Shown: positions 1 through 8,132 of the stretch, piece after piece
Layout: each line of letters opens with the position of its first letter
Position numbering within the stretch: position 1 is the first letter of the stretch
NCBI GenBank assembly: GCA_023228465.1
Contig: JALOBC010000010.1
Span: 37,424 to 101,423 of the forward strand
DNA from: Dokdonella sp.
GTDB lineage: Bacteria; Pseudomonadota; Gammaproteobacteria; Xanthomonadales; Rhodanobacteraceae
Reading direction: 5' to 3'
DNA length: 64,000 nt
Program-made: the position numbers and the translations under genes
Notes under the pieces: generated by a model
Seen by the model: only the letters and a program-made list of their open reading frames with translations
What the model was told of the DNA's origin: nothing
Database searches by the model: none

Positions 1-222
1 AAGTCCTGGATCGTTGAACGAGCGGGCCGCTTGCCTTCCCGGGGGCGGCCCGCAGCCTGTCTGCATCAATGCACCACGAAGTCGGCTTGATTGCACGCGC
101 GCGCTTGCGCAAGCACCTGCGCGAATCCGACATCCCGACCGCGCCGCTTCATCGTCACGGCGCTCGGCAACCATCCCGGGGTTGATCCACTGCGTGGGTC
201 TCCCGGCTGACGGAGACCACAC

Positions 223-1245
223 ATGTTCGACTGGATCCCGACCCTCCGCCGCGGCATGGCCACGATGGCCATCGCCGCCCTGCTGGCGTTGGCGACGGTA
301 TTGCCGGCAGCGGCCGCGACCGGCGCCGATCCGCTGGCATCCTGGAACGATGGCGCGACCAAGCACGCCCTGGTCTCGTTCGTCGAAACGGTGAGCGATC
401 CGGCCAGCAAGGACTTCGTGCCACCGGAAAAGCGCATCGCGGTATTCGACAACGACGGGACGCTGTGGGTCGAACAGCCGATGTACACCCAGATCGCTTT
501 TGCGCTCGATCGCGTGAGAGCGCTGGCTCCCGAGCACCCCGAATGGCTGAAGAACCCCGCGCTCAAGGCGGCGATCGAGGGCAACACGAGGACCCTGCTG
601 GCGTCCGGTTACGGCGGCATCCTCGAACTGATGGCCGTGACCCACGCCGGCATGACGACCGCCGCGTTCGAGACGATCGTGGCGGACTGGTTCGCGAAAG
701 CCGAGCACCCGCGCTTCAAGCGGAAATATACTGATCTGGTGTACCAGCCGATGATCGAGTTGCTCCAGTACCTGCGGGCCAACGGTTTCAGCACCTACAT
801 CGTGTCGGGCGGCGGCGTCGAGTTCATGCGCCCGTTGGCGCAAGAGGTCTACGGCATCGCGCCGCCCAACGTCATCGGCTCCAACCTCAAGACGAAATTC
901 GAGATGATCAACGGCAAGCCGGCTCTCGTGCGCCTGCCGGAACTGGGGTTCATCACCGATGAGGGCGGCAAGCCGGTCAGCATCAATCTCCACATCGGCG
1001 AGCGCCCGATCGCAGCCTTCGGCAATTCCGACGGCGACCTGCAGATGCTGCAGTGGACGACGGCGGGCGAGGGGCCCCGACTGGGCGCGATCGTCCACCA
1101 CACCGATGCCGCGCGAGAATATGCCTACGACCGCAAATCATCGGTCGGAGCGCTGGACAAGGCACTCGATGCCGCACCGGCCAATGGCTGGATCGTCATC
1201 GACATGAAAACGGCCTGGAAGACCGTCTTTGCGCCCGTGAAGTAG
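223..1245 (+). CDS. Exported HAD-superfamily phosphatase
   Basis: A 340-residue protein of the haloacid dehalogenase (HAD) hydrolase superfamily, most like periplasmic acid phosphatase/phosphoserine-phosphatase-type members. Residues about 10-32 form a signal peptide (basic start, hydrophobic core, AAA exit). HAD motif I is DNDGTL with Asp76 as nucleophile and Asp78 as acid/base. A motif II Ser lies in TYIVSGGG near residue 195 and the metal-binding motif is FGNSDGDLQML near residue 265. A GGAGA Shine-Dalgarno precedes the ATG by about seven bases. It stands alone, transcribed away from the window start. The export signal and HAD class are well supported; the substrate is not readable. Confidence 0.85.
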   Translation: MFDWIPTLRRGMATMAIAALLALATVLPAAAATGADPLASWNDGATKHALVSFVETVSDPASKDFVPPEKRIAVFDNDGTLWVEQPMYTQIAFALDRVRALAPEHPEWLKNPALKAAIEGNTRTLLASGYGGILELMAVTHAGMTTAAFETIVADWFAKAEHPRFKRKYTDLVYQPMIELLQYLRANGFSTYIVSGGGVEFMRPLAQEVYGIAPPNVIGSNLKTKFEMINGKPALVRLPELGFITDEGGKPVSINLHIGERPIAAFGNSDGDLQMLQWTTAGEGPRLGAIVHHTDAAREYAYDRKSSVGALDKALDAAPANGWIVIDMKTAWKTVFAPVK

Positions 1246-1863
1246 CGGGCGCCTGCCACTGTAACGAGCGCCACTCGTTCTTGGCGGCCGGCAGCGTCGG
1301 CTGCATGTTGCGCGCCCACCCCATCGCCGGATGGATGGCCAAATGACGGCCGTGGAGCTGCCGGCGCCAATGCAAATGGACGGCTTCAGGATCCTGCGCC
1401 CTCGCTTGCAGGTGGCGTGGCGTGCGGCGCCGCCGTGGTTGCGATGCAGCCGGGCGCGATCTGGTCTTCGCGCCTGCTCGCGCGCCACCCGTTCGCGCGC
1501 CATCGGCGCCTGATGCGACATCCAAGGTCCAGGCGGTCCAGCATGGGTCATGCCACCCGCAGGATCGATCTCGCGGAAGAAAGTCTGGCTTGACGCGACC
1601 GCGTCCTTGCGCGCCTCGGGAACCCGCCGGGAACCTTTCCGATGGCGGCTGCATCCGATGCGTTGTGCCCACGAGCGCCTTGCGGAGGCCCGCACCCAAA
1701 GGGGTGAAAGGGACGGCCCAAACCGTCGCCGCACCGTGCACCAGCGGCGCGGGTCGGTCCGCGAGCCGACGCCACCATTTGCAGCAGTTCCGAGTCCGGC
1801 GGAGGCATTTCTGCGCCGCAGGGCAAGGCGTTGCCGCGTTCCCCAAAGATTGGAGGATCACTG
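1246..1863. other. Intergenic stretch without a recognisable gene
   Basis: These 618 bases separate the HAD phosphatase from the GEVED protein. Open frames exist on both strands, but their translations are Arg/Pro/Ala-rich shadows typical of high-G+C non-coding DNA, and none has a recognisable domain with a good ribosome site. A short inverted repeat, AACGAG (1263-1268) with CTCGTT (1274-1279), lies just after the phosphatase stop and might help end its transcript, but it has no T-run. The promoter of the GEVED gene is presumably here; I cannot place it. Confidence 0.5.
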
Positions 1864-3057
1864 ATGAAACACGCAACCACGAGTTCGATTGCCCTGGGCG
1901 TGACCCTCGGCCTTGCCTATGCGACAAGCACCCTGGGCGCCAGCGCGGATGCAACGCACGCCCTGATCGATGTGGCCGCCACCAAGCTCAACGGCGCCGG
2001 TGACCAGGCGACCCGTCTCCCGCCGATCGGCAACAGCGGCGAAACCTTCCCGACACCGTACTGCGCATTGTCCTATGCGCAAGCCGTGCATCCGATCTCG
2101 CGGGTGCAGGGCATGGGTATCGACCATCGGTCCGACCCCACGCCGGACGCTTCACCCTCGCTGGAGGACTTCACGACCCTGGTGGCGCAGGTGCAAACGG
2201 GTGAGCTCGCTGCCATCAGCATCCAGGGCTATACCCCGGCCAATTCCAGCGAGGGCGTGAAGGTCTACATCGACTGGAACCAGGATGGCGCCTTCGACGA
2301 GGCCACCGAGGGCTACCCGATCGGCTTTCTGCTCGATTCGACCGGCATCGACGGCAAGCAGGTGACGGCGACACTCCGCGTGCCGAGCTCGGCGAGGACC
2401 GGCGAAACGCGCATGCGTGTAGTCAAGGCGTTCGACCAGATGGCCAATCCCTGGTCTTGCAATGAAGGCGGCAGCGCTTCGGGCCAGGCCGAGGATTACA
2501 CGCTTTATGTTGGCGGCGCGCAAAGCGAAGCGATCTTCTGCAGCCGCTTCGAGCAGGGCGATGATGGCTCCTGCAGCACGCCACCTCCGGCCGGCATCGT
2601 CTACAGCGACCCGCTCAACGTCGCGATCCCGCGAAGCGGACTGTGCATCAACTTCCTGACCGGGGAAATGTCGCCCCCCAGCCTGCCCATTTCGCACTTC
2701 TGCGCGGCCGCAGGCGACCCGTTCCTGTTCGGCCCGGGCATGCAGTTCTACTGGGGGACGGATGACAACAACGCCGGCGTTGCGCTCACCAGCACGGACC
2801 GCTACCTGGTGCTTGGCCCCGACGACACCATCGGACCGTTTTCAACGTTCAGCCGCGCCGCCTTTGGCCTGCCGGGCATGATGCTCGACTACTGGGACGG
2901 CATGCACGGCTATCTTGGCGTGCGCTTCCTCAACGAGCAGACCGGTGAGATCAACTACGGTTACGTGCACATGTTGACCACGCATGGAAGCGGATTCCCG
3001 GCCGTGATCATGGATTACGCCTACGACAAGTCGGGCGCGGCGATCACCATCCCCTGA
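1864..3057 (+). CDS. Secreted GEVED-domain protein
   Basis: A 397-residue exported protein. The start at 1864 is chosen because a GGAGG site lies about seven bases upstream and a signal peptide follows directly (MKHATTSS, hydrophobic core, ASA exit). The middle part carries a GEVED-type module, a beta-rich domain of secreted bacterial proteins: VKVYIDWNQDGAFDE, later TRMRVVK, ending in GQAEDYTLYV. Just after it comes SEAIFCSRFEQG, resembling the IF..GFE motif frequent in Lysobacterales exported proteins. The C-terminal third (about residues 250-397) is a second beta-rich region with no family I recognise. Probably surface or extracellular; the ligand is unknown. Confidence 0.8.
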   Translation: MKHATTSSIALGVTLGLAYATSTLGASADATHALIDVAATKLNGAGDQATRLPPIGNSGETFPTPYCALSYAQAVHPISRVQGMGIDHRSDPTPDASPSLEDFTTLVAQVQTGELAAISIQGYTPANSSEGVKVYIDWNQDGAFDEATEGYPIGFLLDSTGIDGKQVTATLRVPSSARTGETRMRVVKAFDQMANPWSCNEGGSASGQAEDYTLYVGGAQSEAIFCSRFEQGDDGSCSTPPPAGIVYSDPLNVAIPRSGLCINFLTGEMSPPSLPISHFCAAAGDPFLFGPGMQFYWGTDDNNAGVALTSTDRYLVLGPDDTIGPFSTFSRAAFGLPGMMLDYWDGMHGYLGVRFLNEQTGEINYGYVHMLTTHGSGFPAVIMDYAYDKSGAAITIP

Positions 3058-3301
3058 TGCGAGGGGAGGCGTTGGCGCGGTGGCAGCCGCGATCCTGGCA
3101 GGCAGGGCGCGGCACTCACGCTCCCGTGATGTGACGGGAGCAGGGCGGGTTCACTTGCGGGCCAATGCGTCAGAAGGAAGTCGAACCCCGGGTGTCACCC
3201 GCCTTGCGGTTCTCCCGGCGCCAATGCGCGCCCGGAGAACCGTTTGGCTTGATGGCGGCCCGGACGCGGTGGAAGATGGCTCCCTGGAGGAGCCATCGGC
3301 C

Positions 3302-4261
3302 ATGTGTTACTCGGCACAGATTGAACAGCACTGGCGCGAGTACGTGAGGCGCTGGGGCGCGGACATCGACCTGGAGGCCTTCGTGCGCCTGTACGGGCAG
3401 CGCAGCCAGGGGGCGAAGCTGCGCATTCCGAGGGTCGTCGATGCAGCGTTCCGCACACCCCATTCGGCGGAGGAACGCAAGATCCTGGCGCTGATCGAAG
3501 ACTGGGACGCAGCAGAGGCCGGGCGCCTGGAGCGCGAGGTGTTCAATCAGCGCAAGCGCCTGGCCGATGCCGAGCGCAAACTCGCCTTGAAATCGACCCG
3601 GGCCGCGGCCGAAAGCAGGCGCATTGCCACCGCCAAGGTGGCGAGCGGCCTGCAGCGCCTGGCCGACCTGCGCCGGACAGGTCTGGAAAGGCGCGACGCG
3701 CGCATCTTTCCGGGCTGGTACGCACCCGTGCTGATCGCCGAAGGCGGGCGACTGCGGGTGAAGCCCATGCGCTACCAGTGCCGCCCCGCCGGCGTGCCCG
3801 CGTCGTATGACCGGCGCTATCCAGGCACCTACAACGCCCGGCGCGACAGCCTGGGGCGCTTCTGGAAAGGCCAGTTCGGCCACACCCACGGCATCCTGGT
3901 CGCCACCGCTTTCTTCGAGAATGTCAGCCGGCATGCGCTGGAGCGGCGCGAACTGGCGCCGGGCGAAGCCGAAGCCAACGTGGTGCTGGAGTTCCGGCCG
4001 GACAACGGCCAGGAGATGCTCATTGCCTGCCTGTGGTCGCACTGGCAGCGCGCCGGCGAGGCCGACCTCTTGTCGTTTGCCGCGATCACCGACGCGCCGC
4101 CCCCGGAAGTGGCCGCGGCCGGGCACGACCGTTGCGTGGTACCGCTCAAACCGGCGAACGTCGCGGCGTGGCTGCACCCCGATCCGGCCCGGCCCGAGGC
4201 CTTGCAGGCCATCCTCGATGACCGCGAGCGGCCCTACTTCGAGCATCGCGAAGCAGCTTGA
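3302..4261 (+). CDS. SRAP/HMCES-like (YedK family) protein with coiled-coil insert
   Basis: A 319-residue protein of the SOS-response-associated peptidase family, whose members form a covalent thiazolidine link through Cys2 to abasic sites in single-stranded DNA. The start at 3302 is fixed by the essential MCYS N-terminus. The other key residues are visible: Asn178 in YNAR, Glu206 in AFFENV and His275 in AGHDRCVV. Typical YedK is about 220 residues. Here roughly residues 55-125 form a charged, heptad-like helical segment between Cys2 and the YNAR motif. No recognisable neighbour shares its role. Family membership is good; activity with this insert is inference. Confidence 0.8.
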   Translation: MCYSAQIEQHWREYVRRWGADIDLEAFVRLYGQRSQGAKLRIPRVVDAAFRTPHSAEERKILALIEDWDAAEAGRLEREVFNQRKRLADAERKLALKSTRAAAESRRIATAKVASGLQRLADLRRTGLERRDARIFPGWYAPVLIAEGGRLRVKPMRYQCRPAGVPASYDRRYPGTYNARRDSLGRFWKGQFGHTHGILVATAFFENVSRHALERRELAPGEAEANVVLEFRPDNGQEMLIACLWSHWQRAGEADLLSFAAITDAPPPEVAAAGHDRCVVPLKPANVAAWLHPDPARPEALQAILDDRERPYFEHREAA

Positions 4262-4290
4262 GGTTGTTATTCCAACCAATTGAAATGAGT

Positions 4291-4322
4291 AAAAAAAAAG
4301 CCGCCGGCATGTATCCGGCGGC
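4291..4322 (-). terminator. Intrinsic terminator of the NOR operon
   Basis: On the minus strand an eight-base-pair G+C stem (GCCGCCGG with CCGGCGGC, seven-base loop) is followed at once by nine T residues. It lies about 50 bases past the norB stop codon. On the plus strand the stem has no following T-run, so it is directional. Confidence 0.9.
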
Positions 4323-4371
4323 TTGCGTCAAGGGGCGCCTGGCCTGCCAGGCACCCCGTTCAACCAGGTGC

Positions 4372-6060
4372 TCAGGCGGGTGCCAACGCGGCCTCGCCGA
4401 GCCGCATGGGCGCGCTCGCGCGGGCTTCCAGCGAAGCGAGGAAGCGCCACACGAACAGCACCGTGATCAGCAGCAGGCCCGGATAGCCGATGCCAGCCAG
4501 CACATAGGGCAGGATGGGATTGCCTTCCACCCGGACCATGTGCAGGTTGAAGCTGAGCAGGCCAAGCGTGATGATCGCGCCGAACAGCCACATGCCGGTC
4601 AACCACATGCTGGCTTCGTAGCCGGTCAGCGGTTTGGCCCACCCGTGCGGGCTGTGTGACACCAGCGGCTCGGTTTCCCCTGCGCCCGCCAGCGAGCGTA
4701 CCCGCTTGCCGAGCGTGACCAGGTCGAAGACGAGTATCCCGACGCCGAGCGTGAACAACAGGCCAGCCACCGGCACCAGCATCTTGTAGATGCCCATGAT
4801 CGGGAAGACGTCGCCACCGAACCATTCCAGGCCGAGCGTGCGGTAGGCATAGATCTGCACGGTACCGCCCAGCGCGAAGGCCAGCGCGATGCCGAGCATG
4901 CCGGTGAACAGCAGCCAGAAGGCGAGCTTGCCCAGGCGCTGGTCGAAGTCCAGCGCCTTGCGCATCACCGGAACCGCGTAATAGGCCGCACCGATGCCCA
5001 GCATGCCGAAGGTGCCGAACAGGGCGAGGTGGCCGTGCGCCGGCGTGATCCAGGTGCCGTGCGACCACACGTTGGTGAGTGCGAAGGTCATGGTGAAGCC
5101 GAGGATGCCCGCGCCCACCTGTTCGAGTACCACCGAACCCAGGATGAAGTAGAAGGCGGGTGCGTTCTCGATCGGCTTGCGGTTCTGGTGCGCGTCCAGA
5201 TAGACGTGCCAGAAGCAGAAGATCAGCGGCAGCGGTTCCAGCGCGCTGAACAGCGAACCCCAGAACTGCCAGAACTCCGGCGTGCCGATCCAGAAGTAAT
5301 GGTGTGCGTTGCCGATCAGGCCCGAAAGCCATACCAGCAGCACGCCCCAGAACACCGCGAAGCCCACCGACTTCACGTCCACCTTGAACAGCAGCACCAG
5401 CAGCATGCCGACCAGGCTGATGTGGATGACTTCCCACACGCCCTCGACCCAGTAGTGCACCACGAACCAGCGGAAGTATTCCTGCATGTCGATGGTCGGG
5501 ATGTAGAACAGGCCGAACACCCACACCACGGTCAATGCCACCACGCCGATGCCGAGGCCCCAGTGGATCTCGTTCCACTCGCTGACCGGCGGGAACGTGC
5601 GCAGGACCACGTAGGCGAGGATGCTGAAGCCGATCAGGATCACCAGGTCCGCGGCACGCCCGGCTTCGATGTACTCCAGGCCTTCCTGCAGCCAGGGCTG
5701 CCCGGCCCACCAGCCGGCCGTGCCTTCCATCGCCAGGTACTGCGTGCCGACGTTCCACACGATGGTGACGACGAGGGCGTAGAACAGGAACTTGATCAAC
5801 CAGGGGGACGCCAGCTCACGCTTGGACAGGAGTGGGCCGACGAACAGGATCGCGCCGATGAAGCCGGCGAGGATCCACAGCAGGCCAAGATTCAGGTGCT
5901 CGGCACGCACCACGTTGAAGTTGATGATGCCGGCCAGCAGCATCGGGTCGGCCTGTTGTGCGGCCAGCAGCAGGCCGAATCCGGCCTGGAAGACGAAGAG
6001 CACCAGCATGAGCATGAAGAAGCGCATGCTGAGGCGTTGGGTGTTGTATTGGATCTGCAT
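4372..6060 (-). CDS. norB: Nitric oxide reductase-type large subunit (NorB-like)
   Basis: A 562-residue multi-spanning heme-copper-oxidase-superfamily protein. Residue spacing matches cytochrome-c-dependent NO reductase NorB, which reduces 2 NO to N2O. His55 and His344 are the expected low-spin heme b ligands, His342 the heme b3 ligand, His202/His253/His254 the FeB ligands. The catalytic-site glutamates are Glu206 (HYWVEG) and Glu275 (ALEPLP). Using P. aeruginosa NorB numbering from memory (60, 207, 211, 258, 259, 280, 347, 349), every residue shifts by the same five positions. About 100 extra C-terminal residues appear to add two membrane spans. The ATG overlaps the upstream stop as TGATG; a GTG three bases earlier is possible. 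Databases may label it cbb3 oxidase subunit I, but the glutamates argue for NOR. Confidence 0.85.
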   Translation of the reverse strand: MQIQYNTQRLSMRFFMLMLVLFVFQAGFGLLLAAQQADPMLLAGIINFNVVRAEHLNLGLLWILAGFIGAILFVGPLLSKRELASPWLIKFLFYALVVTIVWNVGTQYLAMEGTAGWWAGQPWLQEGLEYIEAGRAADLVILIGFSILAYVVLRTFPPVSEWNEIHWGLGIGVVALTVVWVFGLFYIPTIDMQEYFRWFVVHYWVEGVWEVIHISLVGMLLVLLFKVDVKSVGFAVFWGVLLVWLSGLIGNAHHYFWIGTPEFWQFWGSLFSALEPLPLIFCFWHVYLDAHQNRKPIENAPAFYFILGSVVLEQVGAGILGFTMTFALTNVWSHGTWITPAHGHLALFGTFGMLGIGAAYYAVPVMRKALDFDQRLGKLAFWLLFTGMLGIALAFALGGTVQIYAYRTLGLEWFGGDVFPIMGIYKMLVPVAGLLFTLGVGILVFDLVTLGKRVRSLAGAGETEPLVSHSPHGWAKPLTGYEASMWLTGMWLFGAIITLGLLSFNLHMVRVEGNPILPYVLAGIGYPGLLLITVLFVWRFLASLEARASAPMRLGEAALAPA

Positions 6061-7034
6061 CACGGCTTCTCCAGGCTCTTGATGTAGGCCACGATGGCTT
6101 TGACGTCATCGTCCTTCAGCAAGGTGTCGTACTTGGGCATGACGCCCGGCGGGAAGCCCTCGACGATCTGCTTGTCGGGCGCGATGACGGCATCGATCAG
6201 GTAGGTATCGTCTGCGGTCACCGTGCTGCCGTCCGCGAGCTTGACCCGGGAACCGTAGAGTCCACCCCAACCCGGACCGACCATGCGCTTGTCATCGAGC
6301 GCGTGGCAGGCGGTGCAGGCGTATTCCTTCGTGAGCTCCTCACCACGCGCCACCGGATCGGCCGGCGTGGCGCTGGCGCCTTCAGCCACCGGCGCGCTCG
6401 CCGCCGTCGCCGTCGCCAGCATGTGTGATCCGCCATTGAGCAGGGCGAGGCGCCGCTCGAGACTGCCGGTCTTGACCTCCGGCGGCCAGCCTTCCGTGTT
6501 CATCGCCGCGCTGTACTTCATGAAGGCGATCAACTGGCCGACCTCGTCGCTGGAAAAGGCCAGGTTGGGCATGAGCGTGGTGCCGCCACCGCGCCGTTCG
6601 ACGCGTTCCCTGGCACCGGGGAACTTCTTGTAGTAGTCCTCGATGTTGTCCACGCCGGCATCGGCGGCGACGTCGCTGTTGGTGAGCTGCGTGCGTACCG
6701 CCGCCTCGGTCGGCCAACCGGCTGCCGAAGGCAGGAAGGCGGCCAGCCAGGCCGGGCCCGCGGTGGTGTATTCCTTGGTCAGATCCGGCGCGAGGTAGGC
6801 GCCGTTGCCGACCATGGTGTGGCATCCCATGCAGTTGTAGGCCTGGAACACGCGCTTGCCATCGGCAGCCTGATGCGCGCCGAAGCTGATCGCGTCCGGG
6901 TTGGCCCGGCCGCGCGATCCCAGGAACGAGAAGCCCGAGAGGATGATGAAGATCATGATCATCAGGCCGAGGACGATGATGCCGCGGCGACGCTTCTTGG
7001 CTTCGTTGCAGTTCTTGCCGTCGGCGCAGCTCAC
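6060..7034 (-). CDS. norC: NorC-like subunit with a second fused cytochrome c domain
   Basis: A 324-residue membrane-anchored diheme cytochrome c, the predicted electron donor to NorB. One membrane span (about residues 18-38) follows a Lys/Arg-rich cytoplasmic start. The first heme site is C68-M-G-C-H72 in a NorC-like setting (GNGAYLAPDLT), with Met155 as likely distal ligand and NTEGWPPEVK near residue 180, which closely resembles the end of NorC. An Ala/Pro/Ser linker (about 205-228) leads to a second domain with C240-T-A-C-H244 and Met299. Canonical NorC is about 150 residues with one heme. Between heme 1 and Met155 there is also an insertion. It overlaps the preceding gene by four bases. 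Confidence 0.8.
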   Translation of the reverse strand: MSCADGKNCNEAKKRRRGIIVLGLMIMIFIILSGFSFLGSRGRANPDAISFGAHQAADGKRVFQAYNCMGCHTMVGNGAYLAPDLTKEYTTAGPAWLAAFLPSAAGWPTEAAVRTQLTNSDVAADAGVDNIEDYYKKFPGARERVERRGGGTTLMPNLAFSSDEVGQLIAFMKYSAAMNTEGWPPEVKTGSLERRLALLNGGSHMLATATAASAPVAEGASATPADPVARGEELTKEYACTACHALDDKRMVGPGWGGLYGSRVKLADGSTVTADDTYLIDAVIAPDKQIVEGFPPGVMPKYDTLLKDDDVKAIVAYIKSLEKP

Positions 7035-7297
7035 GGTGCACCTGCCTTGTCATTGGCGGCGGCATCCGCGCGGGCGGCGGCCTTGCCTATCGCATCGTGT
7101 TCGAACAGCGTCCGCGTGACGCGGATGAACACATAGAAGACGTAGACGGCGAGCACGAAGCCGACGACGAAATAGAGCCACCACATTTCGCGCGATTCCG
7201 GCCAGTACTCGAAGTCGCGCCAGAACGGCCAGGACAGCGCGAAGCCGACGATACTCGCCAGCACCGACAGCGTCCCGTCAATGATGCGTTGTGTCAT
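7031..7297 (-). CDS. Small two-span membrane protein, first gene of the NOR operon
   Basis: An 88-residue protein with two predicted membrane helices (about residues 8-25 and 40-62) joined by a short Trp-rich loop (WRDFEYWPESREMWW), and an Ala-rich soluble tail. The start at 7297 is set by a GGAGGGGG ribosome site about six bases upstream. The four-base overlap with the norC-like gene indicates translational coupling. I do not recognise the family. Its position suggests an accessory or assembly subunit of the reductase; no heme or copper motif is visible. Confidence 0.7.
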   Translation of the reverse strand: MTQRIIDGTLSVLASIVGFALSWPFWRDFEYWPESREMWWLYFVVGFVLAVYVFYVFIRVTRTLFEHDAIGKAAARADAAANDKAGAP

Positions 7298-7389
7298 TGC
7301 ACCCCCTCCCCATGGATAGTCAGCACGCATCCGGGCTCATCGGGGGCGCAGCTTGCACAGCGCCGATAATGCTTGCCGGAGGCGCCTCG

Positions 7390-7431
7390 ACTATAGGAAG
7401 CGCATGGATGCGACCCCTTGACGCAGGTCAA
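7390..7431 (-). promoter_or_regulatory. FNR/DNR-type class II promoter for the NOR operon
   Basis: TTGACGCAGGTCAA at 7418-7431 is a perfect TTGAC-N4-GTCAA palindrome, the form bound by CRP/FNR-family regulators (consensus TTGAT-N4-ATCAA). On the minus strand TATAGT at 7395-7390 is a good -10. With the usual spacing to +1 (about 7383), the palindrome is centred at about -41.5, the standard class II activator position. The operon's first start codon is about 86 bases further on. Confidence 0.75.
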
Positions 7432-7449
7432 GCACGCGGGTCAAGGCGC

Positions 7450-7494
7450 CTGCGACAAAATGCCGCGGACGTGTCCGCTGCGCTTTTGTCGCAG
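7450..7494 (-). terminator. Hairpin terminator after pncA
   Basis: An 11-base perfect inverted repeat (CTGCGACAAAA at 7450-7460, TTTTGTCGCAG at 7484-7494) encloses a smaller GCGGA/TCCGC hairpin. On the minus strand the inner stem is followed by a TTTT tract, the A-tract/stem/T-tract form of a terminator. It lies between the pncA stop and the NOR promoter, so it should keep the two units separate. Confidence 0.6.
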
Positions 7495-7520
7495 GGGGGC
7501 GTGGCGCCGGGCGGGATCGC

Positions 7521-8132
7521 TCAGGTCGCGATCGAAGCACTCTCGACCACGTGGGCGCCGCGCGCGCGCAGCTCGGCGAGGCGCGTTGGCTGGATGGCCG
7601 CATCGAGCGGCGTGGAGGCATCGGCGATCAGGTTCACCCCGAAGCCCTGCGCGAGCGCGTCCAGGGCGCTGAAGTACACGCAGATGTCGCCGGCCAGACC
7701 GCACAGCCAGAGCTCCCTGGCGCCCTTGCCGCGCAGGTAGTCGGCCAGGCCCGTGCTCTTGCGGTGGGCGTTGTCGAAGAAGGTGCTGTAGCTGTCGATG
7801 GCCGGATCGGTGCCCTTGCGGAAGATGGCCTCGAAGGGGCGTGTATCGAGCCGGCTTGAGAACTCCGCGCCCACGCTGCCCTGCACGCAATGGTCGGGCC
7901 ACAGCTTCTGGCGGATGCCATCGAGATCGATCTCCTCGAACGGCTGGCGGCCCGGATGGTTGGACGCGAAGCTGGCGTGATCCGGCGGATGCCAGTCCTG
8001 GCCGGCCACGACCAGGTCGAAGTGCGGCATGAGGCGGTTGATGATCGGCACGATGACATCGCTGCCCGGCACCTCCAGTGCGCCGCCGGGCAGGAAGTCG
8101 TTCTGGACGTCGGTGACGATGAGCGTTTTCAC
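7521..8132 (-). CDS. pncA: Nicotinamidase
   Basis: A 203-residue cysteine hydrolase that converts nicotinamide to nicotinate in NAD salvage. The catalytic triad is visible: Asp8 (VTDVQNDF), Lys106 (FRKGTD) and Cys151 (GLAGDICVYFSA). Metal ligands Asp46, His48 and His52 lie in GQDWHPPDH. The start is a GTG at 8132, supported by an AGGAGG site and by a GTGA overlap with the pncB stop. It is the second gene of a pncB-pncA operon, so the product is handed directly to nicotinate phosphoribosyltransferase. Length is normal for the family. Confidence 0.95.
   Translation of the reverse strand: MKTLIVTDVQNDFLPGGALEVPGSDVIVPIINRLMPHFDLVVAGQDWHPPDHASFASNHPGRQPFEEIDLDGIRQKLWPDHCVQGSVGAEFSSRLDTRPFEAIFRKGTDPAIDSYSTFFDNAHRKSTGLADYLRGKGARELWLCGLAGDICVYFSALDALAQGFGVNLIADASTPLDAAIQPTRLAELRARGAHVVESASIAT

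Noticed and set aside
1331-1830. Several open frames of 60-250 codons between the HAD and GEVED genes
   Set aside because: Arg/Pro-rich low-complexity translations on both strands, no domain, no consistent ribosome site.
3170-4279. A 369-codon open frame antisense to the SRAP gene
   Set aside because: The sense strand carries all catalytic motifs of a known family; the antisense frame shows none and is a high-G+C shadow.
4372-6063. Annotation of the large subunit as cbb3 cytochrome oxidase
   Set aside because: The two catalytic-site glutamates and the HHYFWIG/ALEPLP motifs match NorB; CcoO/CcoP-type partners are absent.
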